Source: Candidatus Methanoperedens sp. (GTDB lineage Archaea; Halobacteriota; Methanosarcinia; Methanosarcinales; Methanoperedenaceae). Taken from it: DNA of 56,635 nucleotides. The stretch spans positions 1 through 56,635 of the forward strand of contig JAHFDG010000021.1 in NCBI GenBank assembly GCA_023249105.1. Reading direction: 5' to 3'. Below the pieces are notes generated by a model. It did not search any database. It worked only from the letters and a program-made list of their open reading frames with translations, and was not told the DNA's origin. Shown here in pieces: positions 18,170-26,780 of this stretch (within the stretch, counting starts at the first letter, position 1; each line of letters begins with the position of its first letter). The position numbers were made by a program, and so were the translations under genes.

Positions 18170-19252
18170 TTAGCTTTTTATAAGGGATATAATGATCTTT
18201 TTCAAATTCTCCCTGAAAACCACATAATCGAAAAGTTTTGCCCTTTCAAGACATGCTTCCCTGTAAGTCTCAGGTTGTTTTGATATCTCAAGGATGCCGT
18301 CAACCAGTTCATCAATCCTGGGCGCAACGAGCATGCCTGTAACGCCATCCAGTACTGTTTCAAGATAACCCCCTTCTTTAACTGCAACTACCGGCTTGCC
18401 TGACGCCATTGCCTCGGCAGGAGTTAAACCGTAGTCCTCGTCTATAGATGTTGCAATTACACCTTCGCATCGTGAGTAAAGCTCTCTTAATTCTTTTTCA
18501 CTTCTGTTTCCGAGAAGTTCAACATTGGCGGGACGAGTTGCCAATATTTTCTTAATTTTTGGGGTTTGGTTTATGCTGCCTACGATTTTCAGGGTTTTAT
18601 CCGGAAGCCTTCTGAAAGCTTCGAACTGGAGGTCGATACGTTTCCAGTTATCTATTCTGTTGACCGAGAGCCAGTATCCCTCCGATGGCTTGTATTCATA
18701 AAGCTCAGCATGGACTGGAGGATACACTACCCAGGCGTCCTTTTGATAATACTTATACACGCGGTTGCGCACGTTATGGGAGATGCAAACAATGTTTTGG
18801 ATATGGTTTTTCACAAAATTGCGATCAATTTTTCTATAAAAATCCAGCCATGTTTTGACTGCATATTTCTTAATAAAATTGTCCTGGTTTTCAATTACAT
18901 GATAATACATGTCGTATAGTTCTCTCCTTGGCCCGAAGCAATAAAATAAATTGGGTTTGTGCTTTTTTAACGCAAACATGGAAGCATGGTCAAAAGCTAT
19001 GAAAAAATCATATTGTCCTGTGAAATCTATTTTCTCAAAAATTCGCTTCGCTGCAAGGGAACCAAAGGGCTCTTTAGGAATTTTTTTATTCAGGCTAATA
19101 ATCCTGACATCTCTGCCATAGATTTTCAATACGCTTTCTTCAGCACTAAGAACAATAAGGTCAGCATCCAGCGCTCTTGCTGTATCCAGCATAAATCTTT
19201 CAGCGCCGCCTATGATGCTCAGGTCAGCGCAACAGAAAATTGCGGTTTTCAT
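18170..19252 (-). CDS. GT4 glycosyltransferase
   Basis: A 360-aa GT-B protein. The N-terminal loop is CCADLSIIGGAERFMLDTAR, and the donor domain has LSVNRIDNWKRIDLQFEAFRR and the E-x7-E motif in DEDYGLTPAEAMASGKPVV. It resembles the GT4 group that includes ALG11-like and archaeal mannosyltransferases. Its ATG follows the stop of the broken methyltransferase by four bases, so it is the last gene of the minus-strand group 22052-18170. The insertion sequence upstream may reduce its expression. Confidence 0.9.
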   Translation of the reverse strand: MKTAIFCCADLSIIGGAERFMLDTARALDADLIVLSAEESVLKIYGRDVRIISLNKKIPKEPFGSLAAKRIFEKIDFTGQYDFFIAFDHASMFALKKHKPNLFYCFGPRRELYDMYYHVIENQDNFIKKYAVKTWLDFYRKIDRNFVKNHIQNIVCISHNVRNRVYKYYQKDAWVVYPPVHAELYEYKPSEGYWLSVNRIDNWKRIDLQFEAFRRLPDKTLKIVGSINQTPKIKKILATRPANVELLGNRSEKELRELYSRCEGVIATSIDEDYGLTPAEAMASGKPVVAVKEGGYLETVLDGVTGMLVAPRIDELVDGILEISKQPETYREACLERAKLFDYVVFRENLKKIIISLIKS

Positions 19253-19610
19253 TAGTTTACCTATATTTTGTATTAAAAGCTATTTTTTCAAGAATCTTAG
19301 AATTATTCTTTATTTTTGTGACTTCAAAAACCCAGCACCATGCCCAAAAATATGTCAACTTATGGCCAAATAATTTTCTTAAAATATATTGGAATCCATG
19401 ATTAAGATAGAAGTTGTTAAGGTATTTTGTATTGAAATCCCTGAATAAGGGTATATAGCCCCAGGCTTTATATTTTTTTATTTTGAAATTAATTTTTAAA
19501 TAATCAATAAAATTTTTATATTCGAATAAACATGGGTAAATGAATTCATGCCGTGTTTTTGGATTGGGTATACTGATTATTAGACTTCCTGATGGCTTTA
19601 AGCATTTTTT

Positions 19611-19618
19611 GATCTCTT
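19611..19618. repeat. left copy of the 8-bp target-site duplication
   Basis: GATCTCTT here is repeated exactly at 20783-20790 on the other side of the insertion sequence. Deleting the element plus one copy restores the methyltransferase reading frame. Confidence 0.9.
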
Positions 19619-19634
19619 TGCTTTGTAGCATGAT
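19619..19634. repeat. left terminal inverted repeat of the insertion sequence
   Basis: TGCTTTGTAGCATGAT matches the inward-read right end (20782 to 20767, TGCTGTGTGGCATGAT) at 14 of 16 positions. Confidence 0.88.
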
Positions 19635-19638
19635 TGGT

Positions 19639-19794
19639 CTATTTTCTTATTAGAACATATACTTTCTTGCCTATGTATTTTTTTGTAGAAAGTATCATAG
19701 CTCCATTACCAATTTTTTTGACATCGCCTTCAACGACCGCTTCTATTTCATCATCCAGATGAAACTTTCCATTTTCAAGTTTTAGGTTTCTCAT
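19639..19794 (-). CDS. DUF2080-like small transposon-encoded protein, 51 aa
   Basis: ATG at 19794 to TAG at 19641-19639 encodes 51 residues, starting MRNLKLENGKFHLDDE and containing VVEGDVKKIGNGAMILSTKK then YIGKKVYVLIRK. The pattern of a strand, a K-x-x-GN-x-A turn and an (Y/W)IGKKV strand is that of DUF2080, a family of small proteins carried by archaeal insertion sequences. It resembles an AbrB-like fold and may bind DNA. It is encoded within the element and divergent from the transposase. Its function in transposition is not established. Confidence 0.75.
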   Translation of the reverse strand: MRNLKLENGKFHLDDEIEAVVEGDVKKIGNGAMILSTKKYIGKKVYVLIRK

Positions 19795-19834
19795 AGTTAG
19801 TTATATATGTGTTTAAACATATATAAACATTACT

Positions 19835-20720
19835 ATGGCAAAATCGAATCGATGGGGCAAAAAAGGCAAATATGAACGAGACTGGAAAGCATACAACGAA
19901 CAGTTAATCAAACGTGGGGAGTATTACATCAACCCGGCTTTTCTTGAGACCTGGATTCCTGAGGTTAATAGCTGGTAAAGTGGGTGAACCTTATTTTTAT
20001 CCTGATTCAATGATACGGTTTCTTGCAATACTTTACAGCAAGGGTTTTGAATACAGGGCATTACAGGGTATTATGCGGGGATTGTCCAGGCACTTTTATG
20101 ATTTTCCTGTTATCAGTTTTAGCCAGATTCGAAGAAGAATGCTGAAGCTTCCCCTGACCTTCAATGCAAAATCGGATGACCTGATAGTCGGCATAGATGG
20201 CACAGGAATGAAAGTTAGCAATCGAGGAGAATGGATGCGGCAGGCATGGGGGATAAGAAGAGGCTGGATCAAGGTAGTCATTCTCGGAGACAGCGAAGGT
20301 AATATTGTTGACGTTCGTGTGGGAAATGAGGATCTGGATGAGCGAAAGTCGGGAAGAGGAATGTTACGAAAAAACAGTAAGAACATTAAGAAGGCAATGA
20401 TGGATGGCTTGCACGATTGCGAGGACACTTTCAACTTATGTAATAAACTCAAAATTGAGCCTGCAATAAAAATACGGGAGAATGCTTCGGAGAAAGGGCT
20501 GTCGCCCAGAGCAAATGAAGTGAGGAAATACAAAAGGAAGGGATATAAACGATGGGCGAAGGAGAAAGAGTATGGAAAACGATGGATATGCACTGAAGGG
20601 ATTTTTTCCGCTGTCAAACGAATATTTGGAGAAAATGTGAGAAGTCATAAGATTCGAAATTCGTATAAGGAGGCAAAAATCAAGTTCTGGGCGTATCAGC
20701 AGATAAAAAACATCAGATAG
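19835..20720 (+). pseudogene. IS5-family DDE transposase, frameshifted
   Basis: ATG at 19835 opens MAKSNRWGKKGKYERDW and continues to FLETWIPEVNSW, where TAA stops it at 19976-19978. The rest lies one base out of phase: GKVGEPYFYPDSMIRF, the first catalytic Asp in IVGIDGTGMKV, the second near MMDGLHDCED, and the Glu in CTEGIFSAVKRIFGE. One extra T in the AGCTGGTAAAG stretch near 19973 explains it. Joined, the product is about 293 aa, normal for the family. Whether this is a mutation or a programmed shift cannot be told from one copy; there is no slippery run at the site, which favours mutation. Confidence 0.88.
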
Positions 20721-20766
20721 CAGAACCAAACTATTGTTAGAGCAGAAGCTATTTTATTTTGGGGGT

Positions 20767-20790
20767 ATCATGCCACACAGCAGATCTCTT
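20767..20790. repeat. right terminal inverted repeat (20767-20782) and right target duplication (20783-20790)
   Basis: ATCATGCCACACAGCA is the right end of the insertion sequence, followed directly by GATCTCTT, the second copy of the target duplication. Confidence 0.88.
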
Positions 20791-21170
20791 CCAAACAATG
20801 TTGAGGATTTTCAAGATGTTCCAGAGTTTCCAGGCAGATTATGAAATCAAAGTAATCGCTCTCAAAAGGTATTGTGTCTCTGTTCGCATCAAACAAACTT
20901 GCACTTATACCCTTCTTTTTGCAGATTTCAACTCCGGATTCAGATGCATCCATACCATATACTTCATTTGAATCTTTAAGAAACTGTATTACACCACCAT
21001 CACCACAGCCAATTTCAAGAATATTATATCCTTTATAACTTGGAAGAAAGTTTTCAGCAACCCAAATATATCGATTGGATATTATTGAGGTATTAGAACC
21101 ATCGTAATGATCTGCATACGCCTTAAAAACCCTATTCTTTGAACCCTTATCCGCAGATTCATCCATCTTT

Positions 21171-22052
21171 TCAAACCTCATGGCTTTTTCCTCTGTATTT
21201 GACCAGCCAGTTAATATAACCATACACTATTCCCATAGACGATACCATCTGGTACACATAAAAAGCCATCAGTAATTTAATGCTTTTGTCCCCCCAGCAT
21301 CTTCTAAAAGAAAAATATGAGAGAAATGTAAAATAAAAAAGCAAGTAAGGCAGGTAAAATATAGCCAGTGGAAAAGAAATCCTTAACAGTGAAACTGAAA
21401 GGTAAGGAGAAACCAATCTTTTTTCAGATTCTCCCATCCATTTTTTCTGGTTAAATATTTCTCTTAAAGTTTCAGGCACATAATGATAACAGATAGCGTT
21501 TGTGCCTTTTGCTTTAACCTTTAATTTATCGTAGAGTGTAGTATCATCGAAATACCCTTTTTCAGGATTAAATCCACCTGCTGATATAAATTTCTCTTTT
21601 AAAATTGCCCTGAAAATACCCGCTTCCTCCGGTAGCATGTGCTCCTTTTCAGACATCTGCCTTCTCCAGCAAAGGGCCCATATCTTATCGAGATTTGCAA
21701 TGCGCTCGATTAGATGGTGGGTACCGATACATTTACCTTCTATGATTGGTTTTACAAGCTCGCTAACATAGCTTTTATCAAAAAACTGATCTGCATCAAC
21801 AAATACCAGAATATCACCCTTTGCTTCGCTGGCTCCATAGTTCCTGGCAGCTCCAGCACCTTTGTGGTCTTGTGACAAAAATTTCACGGGATATTTTTTT
21901 ACGATTTCTTTTGTGCTGTCTTTTGAACCATCATCAACGACAATTATCTCAAGGTCAGAATAATCCTGGCTGAGAAGTGAGCTTATACATTTACCAATAT
22001 GCTTTTCTTCATTGTAAGCAGGGATTACGACCGAGACTATGACGCTTTTCAT
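21171..22052 (-). CDS. family 2 glycosyltransferase, membrane-associated
   Basis: A 293-aa GT2. SVVIPAYNEEKHIGKC, VDDGSKDST, then GAGAARNYGA and the metal site FVDADQFFD. The second half has the acceptor-side KGYFDDTTLYDKLK (a variant of the ED motif) and the family-typical F-x-Q-x-x-W region as FNQKKWMGESEKR. Two hydrophobic helices at residues about 220-275 anchor it. It is the first gene of the minus-strand group with the broken methyltransferase and the GT4 gene. Sugar unknown. Confidence 0.9.
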   Translation of the reverse strand: MKSVIVSVVIPAYNEEKHIGKCISSLLSQDYSDLEIIVVDDGSKDSTKEIVKKYPVKFLSQDHKGAGAARNYGASEAKGDILVFVDADQFFDKSYVSELVKPIIEGKCIGTHHLIERIANLDKIWALCWRRQMSEKEHMLPEEAGIFRAILKEKFISAGGFNPEKGYFDDTTLYDKLKVKAKGTNAICYHYVPETLREIFNQKKWMGESEKRLVSPYLSVSLLRISFPLAIFYLPYLLFYFTFLSYFSFRRCWGDKSIKLLMAFYVYQMVSSMGIVYGYINWLVKYRGKSHEV

Positions 22053-22103
22053 TAGGTCATCTAATTGTTAATAAGCTTAAAATCCTTTTGTTTTGCAAAC
22101 ACT

Positions 22104-22144
22104 TTTATAAGAAGGAACGATAATTAGCAGGACTGGAAGGAGAG
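22104..22144 (+). promoter_or_regulatory. promoter and ribosome site of the Rmd/Gmd-like gene
   Basis: TTTATAA at 22104-22110 is a TATA box in the intergenic gap, and GGAAGGAGA at 22135-22143 is a strong ribosome site four bases before the ATG at 22148. Both match archaeal consensus signals. Confidence 0.6.
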
Positions 22145-22147
22145 AAT

Positions 22148-23104
22148 ATGACAAAAAAAGTATTAATCACCGGAATTACTGGCTTCGTTGGAAGCCATCT
22201 TGCCGAGTATCTGCTAAGCTTAAATATGCAGGTCTACGGTACTGTAAAACGTAGAAGCAGGTTTGACTATATCGAAGATATAAAAAATAAATTAAAGCTC
22301 ATAGAATGCGATGTGATCGATTCCTATTCTGTTGAAAGCGCAGTAAGAGACGCCCAACCGGATTATATTTTCCACCTCGCTGCCCAGTCATTTGTTCCCA
22401 CAAGCTGGCGCTCGCCATTGGAAACATTGCATACAAATATAGATGGCACTTTAAATATTCTTGAAGCCGTGAGAAAGCTTGATCTTGACTCAAGAATCCA
22501 GATCGCTGGAAGCAGCGAGGAGTACGGCATGGTGTATCCTGATGAGGTCCCGATACGAGAGGAAAATCCCCTCAGACCCTTATCTCCTTATGCAGTGAGT
22601 AAAGTAGCCACAGACATGCTGGGCTACCAGTATTACAAGAGCTACGGATTAAAAGTTGTAAGGACACGAGCCTTTAATCATACAGGTCCGCGCAGGGGAG
22701 AGATGTTTGTTACGTCTAATTTTGCAAAGCAGATAGCTGAGATAGAAAAAGGATTGAAGGAGCCGATTATCCATGTGGGCAATCTCAATGCGCAACGGGA
22801 TTTTACTGATGTACGTGATATAGTTAAGGCATATCTCCTTGCGATTGAGAAGTGTGAGATTGGTGAAGTTTACAACATTTGCTCAGGAAAAGGCAGGAAG
22901 ATACAGGAGGTTCTGGATACGCTCCTCACCTTTACCAATAAAAAAATAAAAATTCAGCAGGATCCGGACAGGATGAGACCTTCAGATGTTGAGCTTCTTG
23001 TGGGAAGTAGCAGTAAGTTCAGGGAAAAAACAGGCTGGAAGCCTGAGATATCTTTTGAGAGGACAATGAAGGATTTGCTGGATTACTGGCGAGAGATTGT
23101 GTAG
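22148..23104 (+). CDS. GDP-mannose 4,6-dehydratase / GDP-6-deoxy-mannose reductase family SDR
   Basis: An extended SDR of 318 aa acting on a nucleotide sugar, most like Rmd/Gmd. NAD(P) loop ITGITGFVGSHLAEYL (residues 7-22), IFHLAAQSFVPTSWRSPLET (typical of the Gmd/Rmd group), the active-site strand IAGSSEEYGMV and YAVSKVATDML with catalytic Tyr and Lys. TRAFNHTGPRRGE is the sugar-binding loop. SSEEYG points slightly more to the reductase (Rmd) than to the dehydratase (TSELYG), so the exact step is uncertain. It heads a plus-strand pair with the flippase. Confidence 0.85.
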   Translation: MTKKVLITGITGFVGSHLAEYLLSLNMQVYGTVKRRSRFDYIEDIKNKLKLIECDVIDSYSVESAVRDAQPDYIFHLAAQSFVPTSWRSPLETLHTNIDGTLNILEAVRKLDLDSRIQIAGSSEEYGMVYPDEVPIREENPLRPLSPYAVSKVATDMLGYQYYKSYGLKVVRTRAFNHTGPRRGEMFVTSNFAKQIAEIEKGLKEPIIHVGNLNAQRDFTDVRDIVKAYLLAIEKCEIGEVYNICSGKGRKIQEVLDTLLTFTNKKIKIQQDPDRMRPSDVELLVGSSSKFREKTGWKPEISFERTMKDLLDYWREIV

Positions 23105-23137
23105 AGTACGGCATTCCTGAAACAGGTAGATTTAAGC

Positions 23138-24556
23138 GTGAACACCATAAGACGGATAGCAAAGAATACACTTGTGTTAACAGCTTCTGATATTGCAAAT
23201 AGAGTCCTCTCTTTCATTTTTGTAATTCAAATCGCAAGATATCTGGGTGATATAGGTTTTGGTAAGTATTCCTTTGCGTTTGCTTTTGTAAATTTATTCA
23301 TTATCTTTGCTGATTTTGGATTGAATACCATATTAATAAGAGAAATAGCGAAACACAAATTAGAGGCAAAAAAATTTCTTGGTAATGCTCTAATAATCAA
23401 GCTTTTTTTATGTTCGATTACTTTCTTATTGATTTTTATTACAATAAATCTGATGGACTACCCCACGGATACGACTATAGTTGTTTATCTTGTTGGTATA
23501 ACTTTAATCTTAGGTTCTCTTTCTGGAATTTTCGGCACAGTATTTCGTGCTTTTGAAAAAATGGAATATGTAGCCTTGATTTCTACAATTGAACGATTAT
23601 TTGTGGTTTCGATAGGGATAATTGTTTTAAAAATGGGCTTTGGCGTTGTCTCTTTGGCCATGGTACTTTTAGCTGGTAACATAATATCTTTTATATTAAG
23701 CATCGTGATCAGTTTTAAAAAATTTGTAATACCTGAATTTGAAATAGATTTAGTTTTTTGGAGGTATCTACTAAAAGAGTCTTTTCCTTTTATAATAACC
23801 GGCTTATCTGCTTCAATTTATTTTTATATAGACTCAGTAATGCTTTCTTTCATGAAGGGGGAGGCGGTTGTTGGATTGTACAACGCAGCCTATAATTTAG
23901 TTTTATCACTTATGTTTATACCGTCCGCATTCATGGGTGCAGTTTTTCCAGTGCTCTCTCAATTTTCCATTTCATCACATAGTTCAATTAAATTAGCTTA
24001 TGAAAAGTCATTCAAGTGGCTGTTCACGCTCTCATTGCCTATTGTAGTTGGAACAGCATTAATATCAGAGAATATTATTTTATTTATTTATAAAATTGAG
24101 TTTGTGGGATCTGCGCTTGCATTAAAAATATTAATTTTTGTTTTTATATTTATGTGTTTTAATATTGTAATCGCGAATGTCATGTATTCAATTGGTAAGC
24201 AGACCGTCGTAATGAAAGCAGGTATTATGGGTGTCATATTTAATGTAACTCTGAATGCTTTATTAATTCCAAAGCTCAGTTTAAATGGAGCGAGTATCGC
24301 AACAGTTCTCACTGAAACTTTAGTTTTTTTGATTTTATTTTATTATATTTCCGTATACTTTCATAAACTTATGATTATTGAAATAATCTACCGCCCCATA
24401 ATTGCTGTTTTTATGATGTCAATTTTTATATTATTTTTCAGGCATATTAATATATTTTTGATAATCATATTATCTGTAATTATATACTTTGCTACATTAT
24501 ATTTAATCAAAGGTATCACAGAAGAAGATATAAAACTCATAAAAAAAAGCTTGTAG
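23138..24556 (+). CDS. oligosaccharide flippase, Wzx/MATE-like
   Basis: A 472-aa polytopic membrane protein of the polysaccharide-biosynthesis flippase family. It has about 12-14 hydrophobic segments and the N-terminal motif RIAKNTLVLTASDIANRVLS, followed by RYLGDIGFGKYSFAFAF and, mid-protein, LYNAAYNLVLSLMFIPSAF. It would flip the lipid-linked glycan to the outer face before AglB acts. The start is GTG at 23138. It lies 33 bases after the Rmd/Gmd-like gene. Confidence 0.93.
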   Translation: MNTIRRIAKNTLVLTASDIANRVLSFIFVIQIARYLGDIGFGKYSFAFAFVNLFIIFADFGLNTILIREIAKHKLEAKKFLGNALIIKLFLCSITFLLIFITINLMDYPTDTTIVVYLVGITLILGSLSGIFGTVFRAFEKMEYVALISTIERLFVVSIGIIVLKMGFGVVSLAMVLLAGNIISFILSIVISFKKFVIPEFEIDLVFWRYLLKESFPFIITGLSASIYFYIDSVMLSFMKGEAVVGLYNAAYNLVLSLMFIPSAFMGAVFPVLSQFSISSHSSIKLAYEKSFKWLFTLSLPIVVGTALISENIILFIYKIEFVGSALALKILIFVFIFMCFNIVIANVMYSIGKQTVVMKAGIMGVIFNVTLNALLIPKLSLNGASIATVLTETLVFLILFYYISVYFHKLMIIEIIYRPIIAVFMMSIFILFFRHINIFLIIILSVIIYFATLYLIKGITEEDIKLIKKSL

Positions 24557-24569
24557 GAACTCTGCTCGG

Positions 24570-25988
24570 TTATAAATGAACAATATCTCTTAAAATCGAG
24601 ACAAATCCTTTTTTAGCATTTCTTATATGTGCAGGTATGCTCCGGGGATACTCAATACTTTCTAAAACTGTTTCTGTAAACCTTTCAGTTAATTTTATTT
24701 TTATATATTCTTTTTGAATAATTGTATTAACAATTCCACTGCAACGTTCTATATCCTCTTTTGTTAAGTTATCTGTCCGAACAACACAATTGTCCGGGGA
24801 ATATTCGTCATAGTTTTGCGAAAGCAAATGCCCTTTTTCAATAACTTCTCTTTCTAACTCTGTACCGGGAAATGGAATAGCAACTGAAAAACCCACAGAA
24901 TGGGGTTTAATTTCTTTAAAAAGAGTTATACTATCCTTAATGGTGTCTTTATTTTCTCCAGGCAGTCCGATTATAAAACTTGCTATAGTTTTTAATCCTA
25001 CTTTATGCGTTAATTCAAATGCCCTTTTTATTTCTTCAACCTTTAAGCCCTTTTTCATTCTATTCAGCATCTCTTGATTTCCATTTTCGACACCATAAAA
25101 AATTAACCAAAAACCTGCTTTTTTTGCCAATTTCAATAGGTTTTCGTCTATTAATTGTTTATTGGCTCTAAAAGGTGTTCTATATATTATATCTTTATTC
25201 AACCCGTTGTTTATTATAAGGTTAAAAATTTCTTCCGCCCATTGCCTGTTTAAGTTAAATGTATCATCCTGGAAAAAAATTTCTTTTATACCATATTTTT
25301 CATGTAGCCATTTTATTTCTTCTATTATTGCAATAGGTTTCCTGTACCTAATTGTATTACCCCATATAGATTTGTTGCAGAAAGTGCAACTGAAAGGACA
25401 ACCTCTCGATCCCATAATAAACATTGTTGGATGGCAACGTATTGGGGCTGTGCCAACAAAATTATTTATATCTCCAATAATGTCCAAATTAGGTAACGGA
25501 ATATGGTCTAAATTTTTGGTTAATGGTCTTGGTTCGTTTATTTTATTATGATAACATAATCCTTTGACTTCATTCAAATTTTTCCCCTCGACTATTTCCA
25601 AAAATGTATATTCCCCTTCTCCTATAACAACTACATCAACATAAGGAAAATCTTCGAAAATTTTTAGTTTCAGTGCGGAAGGATGCGGACCGCCTACCAC
25701 AACCAATATATTTCTATTATTTTGCTTGATAATTTTAGTAATTTCTTTTACGGATTTTGTCTGGAATGTGCTCATTGTTATTCCAACAATTTCAGGTTTA
25801 AAAGATACGATTATATCGCTTAGTTTAGAAGGTACTATCTTATCAACAACCATGTGAACAATTTTAACATTGTGGCCAATGTTATGCAACATAGTTCCAA
25901 TTAAAATTAGCGCTCCTGAGGGGTATGCTTCATATTCAACAGGGTAATTTTGCATCGGGTTAATTAATAATATGTTTTTTGTTTCCAT
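24570..25988 (-). CDS. radical SAM protein with N-terminal B12-binding-like domain
   Basis: A 472-aa protein. Residues 1-135 form a B12-binding-like Rossmann region (LINPMQNYP, VVVGGPHPSA, VIGEGEYTF). The radical SAM domain follows with C197-x3-C201-x2-C204 in GSRGCPFSCTFCNKS holding the 4Fe-4S cluster, then GIKEIFFQDDTFN and GVENGNQEMLNRMKKG. This arrangement is used for methylations and other radical steps on unactivated carbons. The His-containing B12 motif D-x-H-x-x-G is not evident, so cobalamin binding is uncertain. It shares one base with the upstream methyltransferase (TAATG). Substrate unknown; position suggests a sugar or lipid of the glycan pathway. Confidence 0.9.
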   Translation of the reverse strand: METKNILLINPMQNYPVEYEAYPSGALILIGTMLHNIGHNVKIVHMVVDKIVPSKLSDIIVSFKPEIVGITMSTFQTKSVKEITKIIKQNNRNILVVVGGPHPSALKLKIFEDFPYVDVVVIGEGEYTFLEIVEGKNLNEVKGLCYHNKINEPRPLTKNLDHIPLPNLDIIGDINNFVGTAPIRCHPTMFIMGSRGCPFSCTFCNKSIWGNTIRYRKPIAIIEEIKWLHEKYGIKEIFFQDDTFNLNRQWAEEIFNLIINNGLNKDIIYRTPFRANKQLIDENLLKLAKKAGFWLIFYGVENGNQEMLNRMKKGLKVEEIKRAFELTHKVGLKTIASFIIGLPGENKDTIKDSITLFKEIKPHSVGFSVAIPFPGTELEREVIEKGHLLSQNYDEYSPDNCVVRTDNLTKEDIERCSGIVNTIIQKEYIKIKLTERFTETVLESIEYPRSIPAHIRNAKKGFVSILRDIVHL

Positions 25989-26689
25989 TATTGAATTGCT
26001 CCTTTAGCTTCCTCAACATTTTTAATCGCCTTAACTATAAGCGTCATCCCAAATGTGGGAAATAGTCTTGCAAGTATAACACTATAACGGTTAGCTCCAT
26101 ATTGAACTATATCAGAAGCAAAAACATCAATAGTTAAGCCATGCGCTTTTAAAAGCTCAGAAAGACTGTTTTTTACAAAATACCTTATATGTCCAGCAGA
26201 ATTACTTCCAAGAGATGTTTCGATATTGTAGGGATTTTTTCCTAATAGAAGCCGCCATCTGCTATTGAAGCATGCAAGATTTGGTGTTGTTAAAACCAAA
26301 TAACCTCCAATTTTTAATATTCTGTTGATTTCATTTAAAAAATTATCTACATCGAAAATATGTTCTATTATTTCGCCTGCAACAACAACATCAAAAAAGT
26401 TATCTAAAAAAGGCAACTTATCTTCAATGTCGCAAGTAAATGCCTGTATTCCATTTAATTTTGCTAATTCAACAGCTTTTTCTGAAATATCAACTCCATA
26501 TACCTCATTTTTGTTGGGCAAGAGTAGTTTACTGATACTTCCATCGTAACATCCCACATCTAAAACTCTCTTATTTTGCCCAACTATCTCGATTATTTTC
26601 TTGATTCGATGTTGATCTTCAGGCAATTGATGCCATGGTTTAGCATACCTTTCTTCATTAAAATCTAATTTTTTTAGTTTCATGTTCAA
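25988..26689 (-). CDS. class I SAM-dependent methyltransferase
   Basis: A 233-aa methyltransferase. Motif I VLDVGCYDGSISKLL (residues about 40-54), the acidic loop GVDISEKAVELAK, and LPFLDNFFDVVVAGEIIEHI, followed by RILKIGGYLVLTTPN. All motifs of the Methyltransf_11/UbiE group are intact. It is translationally coupled to the downstream radical SAM gene by a TAATG junction, so the two may work on the same substrate. Confidence 0.88.
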   Translation of the reverse strand: MNMKLKKLDFNEERYAKPWHQLPEDQHRIKKIIEIVGQNKRVLDVGCYDGSISKLLLPNKNEVYGVDISEKAVELAKLNGIQAFTCDIEDKLPFLDNFFDVVVAGEIIEHIFDVDNFLNEINRILKIGGYLVLTTPNLACFNSRWRLLLGKNPYNIETSLGSNSAGHIRYFVKNSLSELLKAHGLTIDVFASDIVQYGANRYSVILARLFPTFGMTLIVKAIKNVEEAKGAIQ

Positions 26690-26780
26690 AATCTAAGCAC
26701 TATGTATTTTCGATTTGTATTAAAGTTTATTTCCTATCACTGCATTAAGTGCTTTGTAGTTATTTACTTAACGCATTACA

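Larger units (their letters stand above)
19619..20782 (+). mobile_element. complete IS5-like insertion sequence, ISH1-type, 1164 bp
   Basis: A full element with 16-bp imperfect terminal inverted repeats, 8-bp target duplications, a DDE transposase on the plus strand and a small DUF2080-like gene on the minus strand. A palindromic AT-rich promoter region (19802-19825) lies between the two divergent genes. Size, 8-bp duplication and transposase type fit the ISH1 group of the IS5 family; the group is from memory and needs checking. It sits inside a methyltransferase gene. The transposase is frameshifted, so this copy may no longer move by itself. Confidence 0.9.
19257..21181 (-). pseudogene. SAM-dependent methyltransferase gene split by an insertion sequence
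   Basis: The N-terminal part (21181 down to 20783) has MRFEKMDESADKG, motif I ILEIGCGDGGVIQFL and FDFIICLETLEHLENPQ, then runs into the insertion. The C-terminal part (19618 down to 19257) resumes with KCLKPSGSLIISIPNPKTRHE, the next conserved block of the same fold. Removing 19619-20782 and one copy of the 8-bp duplication rejoins them in frame as CLEEIKKCLKPSG. The repaired gene would give about 252 aa. The original start is ATG at 21181, overlapping the GT2 stop by 11 bases. The disrupted enzyme probably methylated a glycan sugar. Confidence 0.88.

Noticed and set aside
19973-19978. Programmed frameshifting in the transposase
   Set aside because: There is no A- or T-run slippery site at the junction, so a one-base insertion is the simpler account.
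20096-20617. A 173-codon minus-strand frame inside the insertion sequence
   Set aside because: It is antisense to the clear DDE transposase and shows no family similarity.
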